The notes under the pieces are model-generated. The model saw only the letters and a program-made list of their open reading frames with translations. It was not told where the DNA came from and did not search any database. A stretch of DNA of 64,000 bases. Source: CAZKFG01 sp964551985. Lineage in GTDB: Bacteria; Bacillota; Negativicutes; Acidaminococcales; JAISLQ01. Within the stretch, counting starts at the first letter, position 1; the number at the start of each line of letters is the position of its first letter. Location: positions 21,389 through 85,388 of the forward strand of contig CAZKFG010000002.1 in NCBI GenBank assembly GCA_964551985.1. Direction: 5' to 3'. Positions 60,302 to 64,000 of the stretch are shown here, in pieces. Made by a program: the position numbers and the translations under genes.

Positions 60302-61126
60302 TTGCAAAAAATCATTTTAAAAGGTAAACCGGTCGTTGAAGAGTTAAAATTAAAACTAGCTCAAGAAATAGAAAAATTAAATAAACCTTTAACTCTTGCC
60401 ATTTTAATTGTTGGAGATGACCCTGCCTCACATATTTATAAAAATCATTTGGTAAAAATAGCTCAAAACTTCAACATCAATGTTCAGACAGATATTTTCC
60501 CACAAGAGGCAACAACAGAGCAAGTAGTGCAAAAAATACATACTTTAAATAATGATGATAGCATCTATGGCATAATGCCAATGTTACCAATGCCCAAACA
60601 CATTGATAACGACAAAATAAGTGCTGCAATAAGCATGCAAAAAGATGTTGATTGCCTAAACCCAGAAAGCGTTGGCCTTGTATATCTTGGCAAAAATAAC
60701 TGGGCACCTTGCACTGCTTGTGCGGTGATGGAAATTTTAAAGTTTTACAATATTTCTCTACAAGGGAAAAATGTTGTGATAATTGGTCGTAGTAATGTTG
60801 TTGGCAAACCTTTATTTGCCCTTATGTTAAAAGAAAATGCGACCGTTACTATATGTCATAGTAAAACAGTTGATTTGGCTAAAATAACTAAAACAGCTGA
60901 CATTATAGTCGCTGCTGTCGGTGTTTCCAACTTCGTTCAACAAGATATGGTAAAAGATGATGCTATTCTTATAGATGTAGGCATAAACCAAGTCGGCGAT
61001 AGTATAGTTGGTGATGTTGATGCTCTCGCTTATAACAAAGCTATAGCATATACTCCTGTACCTGGTGGTGTTGGTACTGTTAGCTCTATGATGCTTATGC
61101 AAAAATTTCTAAACAACTGTTTATAA
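60302..61126 (+). CDS. folD: Methylene-THF dehydrogenase / methenyl-THF cyclohydrolase
   Basis: Bifunctional one-carbon enzyme of 274 aa. Start at TTG 60302 with AAGGAG 8 nt upstream. Motifs: VGDDPASHIYKNHLVKIAQN (20 residues) with the catalytic-type lysine, the YGIMPMLPMPKHID segment in place of the usual GxxVQLPLP, QKDVDCLNPES, the dinucleotide site VVIIGRSNVVGKPLFALML (19 residues), and TPVPGGVGTVSSMML. The GIMPMLPMP variant replaces the normally conserved VQLPLP Gln with Met, which may affect the cyclohydrolase site. It forms an operon with fhs. Confidence 0.95.
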   Translation: MQKIILKGKPVVEELKLKLAQEIEKLNKPLTLAILIVGDDPASHIYKNHLVKIAQNFNINVQTDIFPQEATTEQVVQKIHTLNNDDSIYGIMPMLPMPKHIDNDKISAAISMQKDVDCLNPESVGLVYLGKNNWAPCTACAVMEILKFYNISLQGKNVVIIGRSNVVGKPLFALMLKENATVTICHSKTVDLAKITKTADIIVAAVGVSNFVQQDMVKDDAILIDVGINQVGDSIVGDVDALAYNKAIAYTPVPGGVGTVSSMMLMQKFLNNCL

Positions 61127-61153
61127 AAAGATGATAAAAAGGAGTATACTATT

Positions 61154-61948
61154 ATGGATTTAGACAATGATAAGCATTGGCAGTCTTTTAAGGACAAATG
61201 GTTTATAAAATCAGGAATTGACTTAAATCTTTACAAAGCAACCCAAATGCACAGGCGCATTAACAGCTTTATGGAGAGAATTGGTGCAAAAGATTATGAT
61301 AAATTTTTAGAAATGCTGGGTAAAAGCAAAGAGCTTTATCAACAATTTTTTGAACATTTAACAATTAACGTAACAGAGTTTTTCCGTACACCAGAAAAAT
61401 TTGATGAACTAGAAAAGATTGTCATACCAGAATTACTTAAGAAAAATCCATCCCTTAAAATATGGAGTGCTGGCTGCTCTGCTGGTGCCGAGCCTTATTC
61501 TTTGGCGATGATGTTAAACGAATTATCACCTGGTAAATCTCACCGCGTTTTAGCAACAGACCTTGATCCGCAAATGCTTGCTAAAGCTAAAGCTGGTGGT
61601 CCTTATATCATTAATGAAGTAAAAAATATTCCACCTGCTCGATTACAAAAATACTTTACTAAAACACCTGAGGGTTATATAGTAAACGAGAATATGCGTA
61701 GCAAAATTGAATTTAAACAACACAATTTACTAAAAGATCGTTTCGAAACAGGTTTTGATCTTATTTTATGCCGTAATGTAGTCATATATTTTACAGAAGA
61801 AGCAAAAGATAAATTATATAAAAACTTCTTTAATTCCTTAAAAGAAGGAGGCATATTATTTGTTGGTGGTACAGAGGCAATAATGAATTTTAAGAGTATG
61901 GGTTACACACAAATGAGACCATTTTTTTACCAACGACCTTCCAACTAA
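61154..61948 (+). CDS. cheR: Chemotaxis protein methyltransferase CheR
   Basis: SAM-dependent glutamate methylase of chemoreceptors, 264 aa. N-terminal helical domain with LYKATQMHRRINSFMERIGA (20 residues); catalytic domain with TEFFRTPEKFDELE, IWSAGCSAGAEPYSLAMML (19 residues), VLATDLDPQML, and LILCRNVVIYFTEEAK. AAAGGAG precedes ATG 61154. No CheA, CheW or CheB is nearby, but a chemoreceptor begins 1.1 kb downstream. The gene is 28 nt after folD with no terminator between. Confidence 0.94.
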   Translation: MDLDNDKHWQSFKDKWFIKSGIDLNLYKATQMHRRINSFMERIGAKDYDKFLEMLGKSKELYQQFFEHLTINVTEFFRTPEKFDELEKIVIPELLKKNPSLKIWSAGCSAGAEPYSLAMMLNELSPGKSHRVLATDLDPQMLAKAKAGGPYIINEVKNIPPARLQKYFTKTPEGYIVNENMRSKIEFKQHNLLKDRFETGFDLILCRNVVIYFTEEAKDKLYKNFFNSLKEGGILFVGGTEAIMNFKSMGYTQMRPFFYQRPSN

Positions 61949-61954
61949 ATTATT

Positions 61955-62824
61955 ATGTACAACGATAAAAAAGTTAGAACTATTCTTATTATAATTTTAA
62001 TAGCTAATTGGACAGTTGCCTTTGCTAAAATAATCATTGGTAACATAATAAACAGCTCTAGCCTTACAGCGGATGGCTATCATTCTTTATCTGATGGATT
62101 ATCTAATATTGTTGGTATTGTTGGTCTTTACTTGGCTGCAAAACCAGTTGATAAAAACCATCCATATGGACATAAAAAATACGAAAACATTACAAGTCTA
62201 TTTATAAGTGGGCTTTTAATGTTTTTAGCAATAAATATAATAAAAGAGGCTTTTGGGAGATTTTCTGATCCTGTAATGCCACAAATAAACTATGAAAGTT
62301 TAATTGTACTTTTGTTAACTTTGTTTATTAATATTTTTGTTGCAACATACGAATATAAAAAAGGCATAGAATTAAAAAGTAATATTTTAGTTGCCGATTC
62401 CATGCACACTAAAAGTGACATTTTTGTCTCTGTCGGCGTTTTGATAACTCTTCTAGCCATAAAATTTGGAGCTCCACCAATAATCGATCCTGCTATCTCT
62501 TTAATTGTTGCTGGATTTATTTTGTTTGCTGCAGTTGAAATAGCTAAACAAACAAGCACTTCTCTTTTAGATACGGCTGCTGTAAATGTAGAACAAATTA
62601 GAGAAATTGCTTTATCTTTCTCAGATGTTCGTGATGTACACGCTATAAGAAGTCGCAAGTCAGGGAATGATATATATATTGATATGCACATTATTATCAA
62701 TCCACAAATGACCGTAGAAAAAGCGCATCAATTAGTCCATGATATTGAGTTTGCGTTAAAAACAAATATAAACTTTGACATTCAACTTCTAATTCATACA
62801 GAACCAGATAAAATAAAAAAATAA
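61955..62824 (+). CDS. Cation diffusion facilitator (CDF) family metal exporter
   Basis: Membrane metal/proton antiporter, 289 aa. The six-segment N-terminal part has the metal motif SLTADGYHSLSDGLSN (HxxxD type) near residue 37-52 and the second site SILVADSMHTKSDIFVSVGV, read in part as ADSMHTKSD. HPYGHKKYE connects segments. The C-terminal domain (~205-289) has DVRDVHAIRSRKSGNDIYID (20 residues) and DIQLLIHTEPD. Site residues of the H-D/D-D type are common in Zn, Fe and Mn exporters. The metal is not decided. The Shine-Dalgarno is weak, so it may depend on translation from cheR, 6 nt upstream. Confidence 0.9.
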   Translation: MYNDKKVRTILIIILIANWTVAFAKIIIGNIINSSSLTADGYHSLSDGLSNIVGIVGLYLAAKPVDKNHPYGHKKYENITSLFISGLLMFLAINIIKEAFGRFSDPVMPQINYESLIVLLLTLFINIFVATYEYKKGIELKSNILVADSMHTKSDIFVSVGVLITLLAIKFGAPPIIDPAISLIVAGFILFAAVEIAKQTSTSLLDTAAVNVEQIREIALSFSDVRDVHAIRSRKSGNDIYIDMHIIINPQMTVEKAHQLVHDIEFALKTNINFDIQLLIHTEPDKIKK

Positions 62825-62878
62825 CTTTTTGTTTTATTATTTTATTTTTTATTATTATTTGAATTGTATATTTCAAAT

Positions 62879-62910
62879 AAAAAAACCGTTTTTATAAAAC
62901 GGTTTTTTTG
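62879..62910 (+). terminator. Terminator after the CDF gene
   Basis: Stem AAAAAAACCGTTT with its complement, 5-nt loop and T7 tail, 54 nt past the CDF stop. It ends the fhs-folD-cheR-CDF transcript. Confidence 0.88.
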
Positions 62911-62931
62911 TTTGAAAAATTTTTTTGAAAT

Positions 62932-62959
62932 TTGCTAAAATAATTATTAGTGTTATAAT
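62932..62959 (+). promoter_or_regulatory. Promoter of the chemoreceptor gene
   Basis: TTGCTA (62932-62937), 16-nt spacer, perfect TATAAT (62954-62959), 71 nt before the TTG start. Confidence 0.65.
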
Positions 62960-63030
62960 ATTTAAAATAGGTAATTATTAAGGCTATTAACTATATAATG
63001 GTTTTGGTTTTTATCTTGAGGAGGGTTCTT

Positions 63031-64000
63031 TTGAGTACTACAAGAAAAATGTTTTTATTTATCCTTATTCCGGCAGTTTTGGCACTTACTATTTTGGCAT
63101 CTGCTTCTTACATTTTCTCTAAAGATGCTATCATCAAAATTGGCGAAACAAGTATTTTAACAACTACCAAAGCTGGTGTCGCAGATTTAAATACTAACTT
63201 TAACACAATGGAAAATATAGTTATGTCTGTACAAGACATACTCTCCGCTGCTCCCAATATGGATAAAACTCAATTAAAACAAATGTTATTAGAGATGACA
63301 AAAAGAACCGGTATGCTTACAGTATATGTAGGTTTTACTGATAGATCCGCTGTTTTCGGTGATAACGATCCTGTGCCAGCTGACTATGATGCTACAAAGC
63401 GAGATTGGTACATAGCTGCTAAAGACTTAAAACAGGGCCAGTTTGCTTATTCCGAAGCATATATCGATGCTATAAACGGTAAAACTGTTATTACAGTTTC
63501 TACCCCTATATATACGAACAATAGATTGTTAGGTGTTGCTGCTGTTGATGTTGCCTTAGACAAATTACAACAGTTGGTAAGTTCTATTAAACCAACTGCT
63601 AATAGTTTTTCTGCTTTGTTAGACGCGGCTGGTAACTTTGTTTATCATCCAAAATATAAAGCAGATGAAAATATCTTTAAAATAACATCTAATGAATTAA
63701 GAGCTATCTCTGAAAAGATGCAGGCTGCTCCAGCATCACAAATATTACAACAAAATGTCAACTATTATGGTACAGATTCTTTCTTTTTCTCTTATAAGTT
63801 TCCTCTTTCCAATTGGATATTTTATATGTCCGTACCTCTATCTGATTTTTATCAAACAGTTGATACTATAAGAAACTACAGTATTATTATCGGTATAATT
63901 GCTATAATTATTTTATCAACGTTTATCATACTATTTATTCGCCAGATGAGGCTTGCCTTAAATCAAATAATTAACCAAGCACACTTAATAGCGGACGGAG
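63031..64000 (+). CDS. Methyl-accepting chemotaxis protein, dCache sensor (C-terminus outside window)
   Basis: The frame runs off the right edge; 323 residues are seen. It starts at TTG 63031, 5 nt after GAGGAGGG. A membrane segment (FLFILIPAVLALTILASASY, 20 residues) leads to a periplasmic double Cache domain (~35-280). That domain contains YDATKRDWYIAAKD, AYSEAYIDAINGKTVITVST (20 residues) and LLGVAAVDVALDKL. The R-x-W-Y, Y-x-D and late D residues fit the amino-acid-binding dCache_1 signature, so the ligand may be an amino acid (inference). A second membrane segment (IIIGIIAIIILSTFIILFI) follows near 285-305, then the start of a HAMP-like region. The signalling domain is not visible. Confidence 0.88.
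   Translation, partial: MSTTRKMFLFILIPAVLALTILASASYIFSKDAIIKIGETSILTTTKAGVADLNTNFNTMENIVMSVQDILSAAPNMDKTQLKQMLLEMTKRTGMLTVYVGFTDRSAVFGDNDPVPADYDATKRDWYIAAKDLKQGQFAYSEAYIDAINGKTVITVSTPIYTNNRLLGVAAVDVALDKLQQLVSSIKPTANSFSALLDAAGNFVYHPKYKADENIFKITSNELRAISEKMQAAPASQILQQNVNYYGTDSFFFSYKFPLSNWIFYMSVPLSDFYQTVDTIRNYSIIIGIIAIIILSTFIILFIRQMRLALNQIINQAHLIADG

Noticed and set aside
1..64000. CRISPR arrays, insertion sequences, prophage genes, tRNA and rRNA genes
   Set aside because: No repeat-spacer pattern, transposase, integrase or phage protein was seen, and no tRNA T-arm sequence or rRNA segment was recognised by eye. A tRNAscan or Infernal run would be needed to exclude a missed tRNA.

Overview
The window is 64 kb of low-GC, gene-dense bacterial chromosome with about 65 protein genes. 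I found no rRNA, tRNA, insertion sequence, prophage or CRISPR array. Gene content and order are those of a Bacillota (Firmicutes) genome. Two blocks match gene neighbourhoods known from Bacillus subtilis: glyA-rpiB-ywlE-ywlC-prmC-prfA-(DUF1385)-rpmE at 0-6.2 kb, and the origin-side housekeeping block pth-prs-glmU ... ispE ... rsmA-rnmV-yabE-tatD-metG-rsmI-yabB-ricT-holB-yaaR-tmk-speA-like at 6.3-26.1 kb. A fold-III lysine/ornithine decarboxylase strongly resembling the Selenomonas ruminantium enzyme (26.3-27.5 kb), together with rubrerythrin, formate-THF ligase and a two-subunit glycine decarboxylase, suggests an anaerobe of the class Negativicutes. That assignment is inference.

Layout. From 1 to 39.6 kb, 37 of 41 genes run on the minus strand. 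They cover translation (prfA, prmC, rpmE, pth, metG, serS, RNA methylases), wall precursors and isoprenoids (glmU, ispE), nucleotides (prs, tmk), DNA polymerase clamp-loader subunit (holB), polyamines (two unrelated decarboxylases) and a serine/glycine module (glyA, serC with DUF1015, gcvT-gcvH-gcvPA-gcvPB-lpdA). From 39.8 to 43.7 kb is a mixed-strand patch: an orphan membrane protein, an XRE-cupin regulator divergent from a LysE exporter with a clear operator, an unusual PTPS/QueD-like protein and rubrerythrin. From 43.8 kb to the end, 18 of 19 genes run on the plus strand: hypothetical proteins, UspA, a pantothenate operon (DUF2520-panB-panC) with a structured RNA leader, a solitary MetQ lipoprotein, a radical SAM protein, an NlpC/P60 hydrolase, a sigma-54-type activator lacking key motifs, trmB, an FtsW/PBP pair, fhs-folD, cheR, a cation exporter and a truncated chemoreceptor.

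How the genes fit together. GlyA, the glycine cleavage system, Fhs and FolD form a one-carbon hub linking serine, glycine, formate and folates; SerC supplies the serine branch. GlmU, the YabE-like 3D-domain protein, FtsW, the PASTA-type PBP and NlpC/P60 make and remodel the wall. The two decarboxylases could supply cadaverine or other polyamines, which some Negativicutes attach to peptidoglycan.

The most interesting non-coding signals are: tandem stem-loops with two bulged A residues plus a terminator ahead of the pantothenate operon (pan-motif-like RNA); a 14-5-14 inverted repeat covering the -10 and start of the LysE promoter; a parS-like ParB site close to the point where gene orientation diverges; and a perfect 7-2-7 palindrome just downstream of the rubrerythrin -10. 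Start codons were re-chosen where a Shine-Dalgarno sequence, promoter or terminator ruled out the longest reading frame.
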